Positions 1 through 12,559 of a DNA stretch of 64,000 nt are shown piece after piece. Position 1 is the first letter of the stretch. Every line of letters begins with the position of its first letter. The position numbers and the translations under genes were made by a program. The notes beneath the pieces are model-generated. The model was not told the DNA's origin and searched no databases. It worked only from the letters and a program-made list of their open reading frames with translations. Origin of the DNA: Anadara kagoshimensis (Eukaryota; Mollusca; Bivalvia; Arcoida; Arcidae); NCBI GenBank assembly GCA_021292105.1, contig CM037870.1, forward strand, positions 7,241,058 to 7,305,057. Direction: 5' to 3'.

Positions 1-3000
1 ATGCTTCAAATCATTATTTTTATGTTTTGTTATATATTTTATAATTAAATTTAACAAAGTATAACAAACAACTACTTTTGTACATATATTGTTCATATTA
101 CGCTTCATGATATCATATATAAGAAACATGTTAACCTAGATAATGATTTAAAATCGTATAGCTTAGCTTACCATAGAAAATGATAAATAAAATGGTAGTA
201 GACTTGTGTTTTATTAAAATATAAAAACAAGATAATATAATAATAATTTGATCACTTGTATGTTTATTAGTTTCTTTCCTTTTTTTAAATAATTGCGCAT
301 GTCCAGTAAATGGTTCTTCATCAATAAAATGAATGACTCATTGGAAAGGATTGATTATTAGACTGATTTAATGGAGTTTTTACGTCCAAGTCATGGATAT
401 TTCACTTATATCGAAACTTCACTAGCACTTGATATAAATGAAATGCAAAAATGTTTTTACTTTTAGAGTACGTATACACTTAGAATGATATGCAGAAAGA
501 GCTTTAAGCATGTCACGCCTACCCTTACACGAAACATCAGTTTTATAATGTCTCCTTTAGAAGGACCCGTGACCCTTATTGCAGAGTGTTTAGCAAAAGA
601 ACAGTCCCAATCTATTTTCAAGGCTTCGCCAGTCTGGGTCAGGATAGGTTCGAACCCCGATCCTCACAAAGCTTCAAGGCATGTTTAAATATCTTTATTT
701 TTAATTTATATTTTTTATCTTGCAAGACTAGGCTACGTCCAGTCACTACATGTATAAGTGGAATACAGTAATATCCTTTTTGACTGACTAGACAATTAGC
801 TCTATTTTTGACCTACTCATTTAACCATTCACTTTGTGTTTTACTTAATTCTTTTGCTGACCAAGAAGCATTCTGGGGTTTTTTCTTCTTCTTTTTTTGA
901 AGCATGTTGGAATTTTCTGGGGTTTTTTGCTTCCTCTTTTGCCTTATTCCTATTTGTAAGTCGCTGACGTTGTGTGGAAAAAGAGTTAGCTTTACTCTTA
1001 TTTATTGCTTACATAAATTTTGCTGACATGTTCATTCGATTCTTTATTGCATATCAGTTATGCAATCATAATATTTATATTAATCAAAAACAAACAATCT
1101 TAAACATTTTGCAAGTCATCAAAAACGTTTATATAGTCCAACGAAGTATGATAAAATTATCACTAGAGAGACACTCTAGAAAGACAAATACTTAAGGTAA
1201 GTAGCCTTTATGTGCAGGATTGATAACGCTGGGTAAGTCAATGGGCGGACCAAAACTTACAGCCTGACCAATCAATTCTATTAATTCATCCGAAATGCTA
1301 CGTTTTAACGAGCAAAGCCAAGATTTTGGTACATTTTTAACGTGCGATGTTATAATGTTAGTACATTTTATATCTGATTTTGCGGTACATATCCGTCGAA
1401 AACGGACAAATTCATCGAATTTGTCAGTCTGAGCTTAAGAACTCGATACGTATTGGCTGTATATATGATTCTAACTACAGTGCTCTAACCACATCACTAG
1501 ACATTTACTCTAGTGTTCGTTCAAAGTCGGCAATTTCGTATATTCATTGGACATTATGTGTGTTTGTCCTTTGTCTGTTCGGTTTGTTTTGCTGTTTTGT
1601 AATTAATCTGTATTCATTTGTGTCCTTCCTTGAGCTGGTTGATACCAAGTGCATGCTTTTCTGTCAAATTTTCTATATCAAAGAAAAATATTAATAATTT
1701 TAATCTTGTCTTTTCTTGTGTGCTTGACTGTTTTTTTCATATGTTGTTTTGTGTCCATGGCTGTATAAGATACAAGTTTTACAAACAGATGGTGAATATA
1801 AAAATAACTAATTTTGGCAATCTCTTTGAAACTAAGAATAAACTTGTTTGACAAAACCAAAAACAAATGTCAAAAACATGAAGTGATGTTAAAATAACGC
1901 CTTGAATTCTTGATTATTTTATAAATTAAAAATATTATTGCGGTATCAAATTTGCTAGATTTAAGTTAAAAAAAGTTGTGAAACCGGGGCCATAACCATA
2001 GACAAAATGAAGGATTTTAAAATTTTAAATTTTGATTGTTTTCTTTCATTAAAATGCATATATACTGACTTAACTTGCAGTGGGGAATTAAATTTTCTAA
2101 AAAAGCATCTGCTGCAAAAATTCTCATAGACGGATAGAACCAAATATATTAGCGCTTCCTTATTTTGCAATATTTTAATACGAATTGATTTGAATGATAT
2201 AGTCTTTGTCTTTCATTAAAAATTGTACTTAAATCTTTTTGCATAAGCCGTCTTTCGAGATATCTATGATTATAAAGTTATTAAGACAATCACAGCATGC
2301 ATTCTACGCTATGATAACCATAATGGCGGGTATATGAATAACAAAGAAACGCTGTTATAAAGTCATTTTGAGTGCATCTTTAGCTTGAACTGTTGCCTTC
2401 TAAACAGTTAATTTAAAGACATTTTAGAAAAAAAGCAGACATGCATTATTTGATTTCACATATCCATTAGAATTTATTCGAAATTTAATCAATTTTCAAT
2501 TAAAGATTTTTTTAACTTCTGACGTAATCACATACATAAAAGTCATGTGAAAATGTTTGTTGAAAAGTTCTTTGAAAATTAACTTCTTCAAAACCGGCTA
2601 AGTCATGTGGCATGTATGTTTGATAGGGCCGGTCAAACTCGTTGGGGCGAGTAATGGCTATTGACTCACCAAGATGTTAAAATAAAACATATGAATATTT
2701 TCTTTTAGTTCATTACTCTTAAATCTGGTACGATATTTGAAAGAGTACTAGTAACACTTCAATTTAAAATGGAACGAATTAATATACGTTTATCATTACT
2801 GCACGCTTCATAACGTTTGTACTAAACGCCATAAAATCACCACGGGGAACCTTCAGCAAACATAAAAATAATCGATGTTCAACGCATAGATTCATAATTC
2901 ACGTTTATTGTGCTTCGAAATTAATCAAATATTGATTCCAACATTTATAAAACAGAATTTTAAACATTTTACACTGGATTGGCTTTAGCTAGAATTTTCT

Positions 3001-3780
3001 TTAACTAGTTGCTTGCTTGGTGCCAAAGTTGATCTTTCATTACTCAAATTTTCCGCTCTTCGTTTGAGCAGCTTACGCAATCAGCATACTAAATATTTAT
3101 AATAGTTATCCCGTGTTTCCGTCGTTCTTCTAATTAGTCGCGTAACTCTAGCAGAAATTCTATTTGCAGATAAATTAAAACCACTTTAGGATGCAATCTT
3201 AATTAAAATATTGACCCTAAGTTTACCGATATTTCAGAAATAAACATTAATTTTGTTTTTCATACGACGCAAAACTTTGAGTCCAAAAAACCTCATGTGG
3301 TGCGAAAGCGGTGTATTAAGTTTATCATTAGTGAAACGATATTGCTGCCGCTGTTGTTTTGGTTGTTATAATCTGGTCAGCCCGGATAATTTAATTAAAT
3401 ATACATTGATAGCCGTCACAGATGGTTTATGGAACACAAATTGATCATAAAGCATCCACTGTTAGTAAAGAAAATAAGAAGAATGATACCACTATAAAAT
3501 ATGATATTTTGTATAAATGAAAAACTGCCCGATATGTCAGATGCATTAAATTGATATAATTAAACTTTCAATGAATCAAATTATTGAAAAACCAGCGATC
3601 AAAAAGCAGCGAGACAATGTTTGGTCATTAATTACTATCAGTTGTTGCCAGCCAAACAGTAACTTGAGAAAGCAATTATATTCCAATATTTAAATGTCAT
3701 TAGCTCAACAGATTGTCTCCATACTCATATAGCATGAATGATGAGCGTGAACATATATATTTGTATTGCTTAGTGGTTTT
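1..3780. other. Intergenic, no gene seen
   Basis: AT-rich sequence without a convincing exon. Apart from the SINE copy at 395-690 I see no long open frame with coding character, no RNA gene and no strong inverted repeat. The short open frames here lack splice context and have low-complexity translations. Confidence 0.6.
395..690 (-). repeat. tRNA-derived SINE, family S1 (minus copy)
   Basis: Read on the minus strand, this copy starts with a tRNA-like head whose B-box-like GGTTCGAACC lies near 648-657. The body contains the GTCACGGG type segment, and the copy ends in the 3' block that reads TTCACTTATATCGA on the plus strand near 401-414. The same order of blocks occurs at 5262-5500, 15045-15320, 25340-25435 and 37481-37838. 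The head fits a pol III promoter; the body is too diverged from any named SINE for me to give a name. Confidence 0.6.
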
Positions 3781-3794
3781 AATATTTTCCCACT

Positions 3795-4175
3795 ATGAGA
3801 ACTTTATATAACGAAGCAAGCTACTTACTAATAAATTGTTGACTTTGGGATATTTCAAACCTAGGCTTATCAAGGTCCTCAAAAAGTTTATGGCCATTAT
3901 CACAATATTGTTGATAAATGTTATGTCTCCTTATCCGAATTAAGTCTTGATGTGTTTGACGTTCCTTGTTCCTTTCATTCCATATTTTCATTTCACACGT
4001 TGCAGGTGCAACTAGCTAAACAAGAGGTGCTTCCGTAGCACCTGGCCTCAATTCTCTGGTTTCAGTTCACGTGGTTAACTTTATATTGTGAGTTTTCAAA
4101 ATACACGTGTTTACTTGAGATTATGATTTGGACATGGATCGGTATGTTTGTGTTTGATTTTCATCCAATATATCT
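3795..4175 (-). repeat. Interspersed repeat family B (reverse copy)
   Basis: A roughly 370 bp copy of the most abundant repeat in the window. In its forward orientation the family has a block resembling CTCCGGAAGGGTAAGCACCT, then a TAGCTAGCTACACC block and CACGTGTG. Here these appear reversed around 4000-4075, followed near 4118-4155 by the family's end, a segment like ATTATGATTTGGACATGG. No terminal inverted repeat, poly(A) tail or tRNA head is obvious, so the class is unknown. Confidence 0.65.
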
Positions 4176-5261
4176 TTGACCGACATACACAGCGCCAATC
4201 CCGTGATGAGAGATTTAGTGTCCTGATATAAGTGAGTACACTCATACTTGTCACAGCGTAAGCGAAATTGCAGGAACGTTTGCTACAACCAAACAATAGT
4301 AACTAAGATTGTCCTGCACATTTGGAGAATCAAGGTAGCAAAATATGGCATATATAATGATCAAAACTCGTAAGGATGACTTATTGGTAATGTAATTGTT
4401 TCAAATAAAGTTTAAAACAAAATATCTGAGCGTTTTTTAATATAGAATTCGGTTGTATAAAGATTATGTCAGTATAGTGCTGGTTTGTCTTCAAAAGTTA
4501 TTGTACAGCCTCAGTCAGTAGAGTTTTACAAAAATAAGTTGTCTATAATTCATATTATCTGCTAATATAGAATTAAAATCAAAGTATTGTGAAAAATATT
4601 ACTGAACAGATTCTTCAATTATATTGAACCAGCATCATGTAATTGTTTTTGCAGATATGTGGTAAATGATTTTGCATCGGTAAAAAAAAGCAAAGGTTCT
4701 GAAAATGAGCTTAGCAGTGAAACATGGATTTTTTGTAAAATTCTGTGCATAGAAAACAAAGTAGTATCTTATTAAACATCCATAATATATAATTAATAAT
4801 AACAATTTAGATGTTTTACTTTATGTTTTCAATTATTTTTTGTTTTTAAAAAGCAGTTTAATAAAGCTAAAATGATCCTATCCTAAACTACTTTTATCTT
4901 CTGTAAAATATTTTTGAAAACATAAATGCACGTATTATGGTATATATCAGCATGGAATAATTCTTATTTATTGGGTTTATTAATTGTAACTTTTAAAAAT
5001 ATCTTATTAATAGATAGTCATTACAAATATAGATTATTTCTACAATGCTTATTTAAATCACGGTGCACCCTGAAGACACCTAAAAAGAAGGTCACCTGTG
5101 ACAGCTACAGAGGACACTTACTACTAGAAGCGATTGAAACAGACTGAGCAACATAAATCATGTTATCAGGTTAACTTTGTTGTTACAAAGTTGTTTGTTT
5201 GTACATGAAGTTTTTTTTGTCTCGATCGAATTTCCTGAACAAGATTGCTTGATTGTCCCGT

Positions 5262-5506
5262 AAAGAAAAGTTAACTTATATCGAGATGTCATCAGCTAAA
5301 TATGAAATGACAGACATTTTGAACTTTGCAGTGTGCTCAAGGCAATGTCCAGGGAGGGTTTTTGTTTAAACCTTAACATGTCACGCTTACTGTGGTAAAG
5401 GGTATCGTTTTTTGGCTTTTAATGTCTCTTCAGGACCCTTGACTTTCATTTACTAAATGCTGATTTCTCGGTGGAAGAACAGTTACAACCTATTTTCAAT
5501 TCTTGG
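5262..5506 (-). repeat. tRNA-derived SINE, family S1 (minus copy)
   Basis: Contains the S1 3' block (ACTTATATCGAGATGTCATC) near 5274-5293 and the conserved AGGGAGGGTTTTTG segment near 5351, both in minus orientation. The tRNA head expected at the right-hand end is replaced by a short tandem duplication at 5507-5608. Confidence 0.6.
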
Positions 5507-5608
5507 TCAGGTCCTGGCCCGAACACGAACCTGACCTCGAACATGCTGAGAGAGAACTCAGGCCCTGGCCCGAACACGAACCCGACCTCGAACATGCCGA
5601 GAGAGAAC
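5507..5608. repeat. 51 bp direct repeat, two copies
   Basis: Two head-to-tail 51 bp units (5507-5557 and 5558-5608) differing at only a few bases and GC-rich relative to their surroundings. 51 is divisible by three, so both strands show short open frames (a GPGPNTN motif on plus). These frames are a by-product of the repeat and not evidence of a gene. Confidence 0.8.
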
Positions 5609-6465
5609 TCGGCTGAAATTTGTCGGTTTATTGTTGATCTCGGTAACCTTAATTCAAGCATGTTACAATTTAAAAGTACTTTCTCATAAACTAGTTCACC
5701 ACAATATAATCGCTAGATAACAACAATATTCTGAATTTGAACCTTTATTCCGACTTTTGTAATGTAAGTACCGAGATACAAGTAGAGTACAATTACTTAA
5801 CAAAGATACAAACTCAGTTATCTCACATTATCATATAATATAAACAATGATGCTTAATATGGAGATTTTTCTAACCTAGATTTTTTATTTTTTGTCCCAA
5901 ATATTACTCCAAGTTCTCCAAAATAAGACTTGAACTGAAGTTGAAGTGACAGATGAAGACAATCATAAAGATACCCGTTATCAACAAGATAATTGTTTGA
6001 TATTCATAGCGCGAAGGTGTTGTGATAGACAGGTGTCTTAGTGATATCTAGGTGTATAAATATGGCCAGTTCTGACTCCGCTGTATCCGAAAACTTTTGC
6101 AATTCTCCAGGTACAGACACCCTTTTACCAGAGAAGGCAAAACGGTAATATTTATTTTCTTAATTTCTCCCCACAATCTTTTAGTTTCTTTTTTCAATTC
6201 AATTTCAATGTATCTATTAAATACTTTTTTTTGCCACGAACAAACTTTTACGTTTTTGCACTTCAATGACTAGGTCTATTTTTAATTTATTTATTTTATT
6301 TTTTTTGCCAAAACAATCTTCCTTTTTTTCATTTAATTGTAATGCGCAACTTAATTGCTTTCATTTTTCACTTCGAATGCATATATAATTAATTGCTGAT
6401 TTTTTTCGCAACGAACTTTTTCCGGCTTTAATTGCAATACGTATATTATATTATATTATTAATCG

Positions 6466-6569
6466 GGTATTTTCATATTGGCCCAGTTATTTGGCCAAGG
6501 TATGTCATATTCGGCCTCAGGCTAATATGACAAACCGAGGCCAAATAACTGGGCCAATATGAAAATACC
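6466..6569. repeat. Foldback palindrome, 31 bp perfect arms
   Basis: The left arm 6466-6496 and right arm 6539-6569 are exact reverse complements built on the words CATATTGGCCCAGTTATTTG. The 42 bp between them continue the symmetry imperfectly (TATGTCATATTCGG against its partner). Several further CATATTGG(C/A)CCAGTTT words recur at 7077-7148. It resembles the core of a foldback or MITE-type element. Confidence 0.85.
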
Positions 6570-7076
6570 TGGTCAATGCATTTCATACTCTCAATAAATT
6601 TATCAGCATCGCCGAAAACAAATCTATTATTTTGTGGCAACTGTTGATTGGTATCGCTCTTGATTTCCAAGAGAATGTTTTATAAGTCAAAATCTTCAAT
6701 TTTTGTCATCATTTCAAAGCGAGTTAAGTCATGCAATAAAACTCAATCACGCCTTTCCAAGGACAAACATGTTTGTCTGACATTCACTGCATCACGTTGT
6801 TGTCGTCCGATTGTTTGTAAACATGCCGCGTGAAAGAAACGCTTACAAAATATGGGAGACGATCGAATGAAAATGTGTAGCTTTTTGTATATATTGTGGG
6901 ATACTTTTTTGATAATATTTTTATCGAACAAAAGCAACTTTTCCATATAAAATAAGCATATTTTTTAATCAGAAAAAAGTTTTAATTTGCACTTACGCCT
7001 ATTGGATTTTCAGAAGCGCTATGTGATCAGCCATTTTGTTTTTGTAATGAAATGCTGTCAGAATATTTGCACGCGC

Positions 7077-7150
7077 TCATATTGGCTCAATTTTTCATAT
7101 TGGCCAAGTTTTTCATATTGGCCCAGTTTATCTCATATTGGACCAGTTTT
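7077..7150 (+). repeat. Tandem CATATTGGCC-type words
   Basis: Four consecutive words of about 20 bp, each TCATATTGG followed by a C-rich and then T-rich stretch, related to the arms of the palindrome at 6466-6569. Together the two places may mark the ends of one roughly 680 bp element (6466-7150). That link is inference. Confidence 0.55.
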
Positions 7151-7214
7151 GTGAATTTATCGGCGAGGCAGATTTATACGTATTGTATCAATAACACATG
7201 TTGTTAATTACATA

Positions 7215-7330
7215 TTATACCAGTTTTAATTTTACAGCACTAGACGGCCGGTTCGGAATACAATTTCTCGTCAGTAGTGCTTGGACCAAATTTATAAAAC
7301 CCAAATTATTTTGAAGATGTCGAAAAGCTA
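7215..7330 (+). repeat. Interspersed repeat family D
   Basis: A segment like CAGTTTTAATTTTACAGCAC, then a GGAATACAATTTCTCGTCAG block and a TTGGACCAAA block. A plus copy lies at 58045-58140 and a minus copy at 58285-58390. The strength of the match over about 90 bp shows common descent. The class is unknown. Confidence 0.65.
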
Positions 7331-7820
7331 CCCAAAGGACCAAAATAAATTGCTTTATTTCTTCTCCAATTCCTTTAGTTTTCACTTTAATTTTAATGCG
7401 TTTATAAATTGATGTTTTTTTTTTTTTGGTTTTTTTTTTTTTGTTTTTTGGCACAGAACAATCTTTCATTTTTTCACTATTAATGTCTAATGTGTATATT
7501 AAAGCCAGTAATTTTCTTCTGAAACTTGTGTTCATTTTTCAAATATCAGATTTTCATATAGCTATGGGGGGGATTCCTTTCATCGATCACCTAATGTTTA
7601 ACAATTGAGATGTCTATGTTTAACAAGTCTGAAGCGGTAGCTTAGAGTTATTATATCCAAATAATATCTTTTATATTGAGAAAGAAGGGGTTCTTTTTCA
7701 CCTAACGATATTTTTTAATTATTAAAATATTAGCCGAAAGGCTTTTTGTTGAATAAAAATGACAATAAACAATATGAGGCCATTATTATAATATTCAAAT
7801 TTATCTTTATTCAGATTACG

Positions 7821-7985
7821 ATGTTAGCAGTAATCGCTTTAAGCCTTTTTGGCTTAGTTTATGGCGCTGTCCACCATCAGCACCATCACACAACGACCAC
7901 CACGACACCTTCACCAAGAAGCCTTTTACCAGAAAAAGAACGTATTGCTTTGCTAGAAAAGTCTCTAGAAGAACTAACAAGACAG
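7821..7985 (+). CDS. His-rich secreted protein, coding exon 1
   Basis: Encodes residues 1-55: signal peptide, HHQHHH, Thr-rich linker and helix. The exon probably begins at 7815, after the acceptor at 7811-7814, six bases before the ATG. The donor GTGAGA is at 7986. The frame stays open a little beyond the donor, into family B repeat sequence, which should not be translated. Confidence 0.85.
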
Positions 7986-10165
7986 GTGAGAATGATTTAT
8001 ATACCTGAGTCCTCAAGTTCTACTTGCCCCTCCGGAGCACCCAGCCTCACTTCACTTGTGAAAGTTCACGTGTATAACCTAAATTGTCAGTTTCAAAGTT
8101 TTTACTTTGCTTCTGGATTGTGATTCAGACTCTGCCATGGATTAGTATGTTTGTTTTTTATTACATTTGGACTGATACCCTAAAATTATGACACACTGGA
8201 ATGGTTACATTTAATGGTGCATGTATATGACAAACGTGATGTCTTTTTATTTTCTATTGTCAACTTTTCTTTTTCCATGTAGCAATATACACCTATTTGT
8301 TTCGCATTTAATGCACCATGGTAGAGCTTATTTCTATTACGAAAACTTTATACAATGCTTACAAATTAATTGTTGACACAGGGATATTGAAAGCTTAGGG
8401 TTACGAGGATCCTCGAAAAGTTTCATGAACGTCATTACAACAATGATGATAAGTATCACGTCTCTGTCTAATAAACTTGTATGTATTTCATGTCCCAATG
8501 TTCTATTTCCTTTTATTCACAATTTTGATTTCAAACATAACGGGTGTAGCTAGCTTGACAGGAGGTGTTTACTCTTCAGGAGCAACCAAAGTCCTGGTGG
8601 AACTTCACGTGTTTAACTTAATTCGCCATTTTTACTTTGTTTCTGGATGATGATTTGAACTGATATGTTTGTGAATAATTATTTAAATATTTTAAAATTA
8701 AAAATGTGGTTCTTCAAACCTATAAATTGATGAACTAAGGTATTGCGATTTTTGTAGAATGATAACGGCACAAGATTTTACCAAAAACATAAAAAGTTAA
8801 TATTAATCCTATATGAATTGTCCCCTGTAATACCCATATCATGCTGTTGCAGTTAAAATCAGAGGTTGAAAATGGAAGATTTACAAAACTGAGCATTTGT
8901 TATTTACCATTCAATAAATGCCAATTTTGAAAGTTTTACTTTGCTTTTTGGATTATGATTTGAACATGGACTGTTATGCTTGTTTTTGATTCAATTTATT
9001 GGACAATCTGGGTTTTTAAAACACGCAATTGGCGATTACAACAACATTCAAATTCGTTTCAAACTGATTTGAAAGCGTCATTTAAACGAGTTTCACAGTT
9101 GTGTTCGATTTTTGTGTTCAAATTTGTTCGACGTAAATGGATTTATTTTTTGTATATCATTTTTGGACAAAACGTTTAAAATGCAAGTGGTACAAATTAA
9201 ATGGTAATTGTCATATACGCGATTTTTAAAAATATTTTGATTGATAATTTAAAAAAAAAATGGTACACGACAGTCACCATATCATCGAGGCCGTTCAGGG
9301 AGTTTCCTTTCTTTATATTATCAACTCGGAACTACAGTACAGACCTGTCAAAAGTTTAACACTTGGCTAACGTAATGGAGACAACGCTCAGCTGCCGCAT
9401 GGTCGACGATATATGAATATTAATCGATCGAAAAACTGCTGAGAAATAGATAGCTACTAGTAGTTAGCAACTGCTTAAAAACTCCCGCGATATTGCTAAC
9501 GAGGGCCCAAGACGAGCCACCGATTCAGCACTAATGTGGTAGCTTAGTGATAATTGTTTTTAAATATTTTTTTCCATAAATTAATTGCCAATCTTGACAC
9601 ATACCAAACATATATAAATCTGGATAAACTTCAAATTTGGAAAATATCTTTCTAAAATTTGACAGCCGACAAGTGGTTTACTTATCTTAATAATTTATTA
9701 TTTTTTCCTATCATAAGCTGCTATTTTTCATGTTCATAAAATGACTTCAGGATGTCGTCATGTAAATTTTAATTGAAATTTTGGATGTTGTTAAACTGAT
9801 GTACAAAATGTCATGTGACTTATTATTATTATTATTATTAATTTTGGTCAGTCAGACCGGCTAAAGTGGGAAAATGACATTTTTATGATGAAGGTGCTTT
9901 GTCAAATTTGATGCATGTATATTCCTGTAAAATGTTTTATATATAAAAGAATTCTTTTTCTTGCATTTCTTATCATAACTGCATTAATGTACTGTTTCTA
10001 TCGGCGTAATGTAAATTTGTCTTCCAATGTCGCCTTTTTATTACATTATTTTATTATTACTAGAAAACAATAACTTAGATTCTAAAAGTGAAAGTTTTTT
10101 ATCCAAAGAATACATTTTTTTTAAATATTCGAAATAAATCGTAATAAACATCAAATTGGCACACT

Positions 10166-10205
<40 letters not shown>

Positions 10206-10499
10206 TTACTATCAACTATTTTGTAAAAGACCATACTGGTTTATCAGATTGTTAATTATTATTATTATTAATTTTGGTCAATCAGACGCTAAAGTGGGAA
10301 AATGACATTTTTATGATGAAGGTGCTTTGTCAAATTTGATGCATGTATATCCCTGTAAAATGTTTTATATATAAAGGGTATTATTTTATTATTACTAGAA
10401 AACAATGACTTGGATTTTAGAAGTGAAAGTTTTTTATAAAAAAAATACATTTTTTGGAATATTCGAAATAAATCGTAATAAACAGCAAATTGGCACACT

Positions 10500-10535
<36 letters not shown>

Positions 10536-12519
10536 TTACCATCAACTATTTTGTAAAAGACCATACTGGTTTATCAGATTGTCGGTCAAGATAAAAAAGC
10601 AGTTTATTGTTTATTTATTAGATGAATATTTGCACATAATAATTATGAGAATTATTTGAATTTTTAACGAAATACGCTAAAATGTGAAATAAGATATTAC
10701 TTTAATCATCAACTGTTTGACAAAATTATAGAACTTCATTTTTGAAAAACATTTTCTAAAAAGCGAATAAAAATATATTTTTAAATTTTTAGAAATTTTC
10801 ACGAAAACGTCATAAATAATCACGAGTCTATACCTACCCGGCATCTTTAAAGAAAAGGATAAAACCACCAGTTTTTAAAGTCATGACAGACATGGATTTT
10901 ATCTCGTGGTATTTCATGAACAAAATGAAATTTAGATAACTTGTATCTTTAAATTCAGACCCCCCTTTTCAGATAAAAATTGTTATATAATGCTAGTATT
11001 AGCGAAACATATTGTTTATGGTATAGAATGACGCAAAAAAAAAACCCTGATGGGTCACCAGTGACCAATATGATAGAAAAACAGGTTAAAGTAAAGCTAT
11101 TTATTTCCATAAGTTATAAAAAAGTTCATATAGCGATAAATTATCAAACAAATATACCAGTCCATGTTCAATTTAAAAATTAAAAGTAAAAGCTTTGAAA
11201 TTGGACATGTATATTTCCGCCAGGCAAGTAAGACAGGGTGTTCTGAAAGAGTAAGCTACGTACACCCGCCCGGCGTTGGACATTTGAGCGAGACCATAGG
11301 ACAAAAGAGCGAAAAAATCGTACGTTTGAGCGACGAAGTAATGGACATTTGAGCGACAGAACTTTAACCCATTTGAGCGAAATTACAAATATATGGTAGA
11401 CATTTGAGCGACATTTTTTTCTTATAAAAAAGAATTCCTTCCTGATATCAGGTGTTGTAGATTTCAACCGCCTAGTGTGTAATCAAAAAATATTTTATTT
11501 ATTTATGAACTACATTTACAAAAATAATTAACGTATATATAAAGGATCCCAAAACAAGAGTATACTCTTATATAAACCGGTTAATCAAAATTGAGAATGA
11601 TTATGGGACATCAAATAATCTAGGAGAATTCTGAATACCGAGACATATATATATATATATATATAAAAAAGGGGGGGGTATATACGGCTTCGTATTGAAA
11701 CGGAATCGAACTTTATATAAAATATCTAAATTTAGATTAATTAAGTTTATATGATTAATAACGCAAGATAATGTATATTTCTAAGGAAGTCAACTTTAAA
11801 TTGTAAATTTTAAAAAAGCCTTTTTTAAAAAAACATAATTATTTGAAACAAATAATATCATAAATGGTATCGGAAAACAGCTCTTTTCATTACAATATGG
11901 TTTTGTTTTACAAAGACACTTTTTGACAATGGCTGGGAAACCAAAAAATTAACATATCATTGATATTTTCTTACATTTATTTTGGAAAACTTAAAATCTG
12001 TTAGACAAAATATCAAAAATGCATTTTAAAAAATTAAAACAGTTGTTATCTATCTAGTCTATATTTATTAAATTTTAGTTAAATAAAAAGAAAATAGACA
12101 TAAAACCGTCGTGCGACTGGCCGGGATTTACTGATATGCATATCGCCGTCTTTTTCTACCACTGGATATTAAGGTGTCTGAGGTCATTTGTCACAAATTT
12201 TTTTCTCGTTTCGTTTTTTTCTGGAACGACATAGGATTAATGAATGTGAAGAAATCTTACTCCAAAATCGACACTAGCTATTATTCTTAAATATTTGAGA
12301 AAATTTGTGAACACAATTAAAAAAGAGAACCATATTTTCACAAGTTTTTGGAAATTTGGCTATTGACTATTTTTTTGCTGAAACCTAATCATATATCATT
12401 GACTATTAGTGATTTTTGCAAGCACTCGAAATAGAAGTCGTAGGGTCCTTCGTAAGACACATTGAAAGAGATGTCCCTTGTCACGGTAGGCATGACCTGT
12501 TAAGGAACCCTCCCTGCAC

Positions 12520-12559
<40 letters not shown>

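Noticed and set aside
5446-5689. Open frames on both strands with GPGP-type repeats
   Set aside because: They come from a two-copy 51 bp duplication within a SINE copy.
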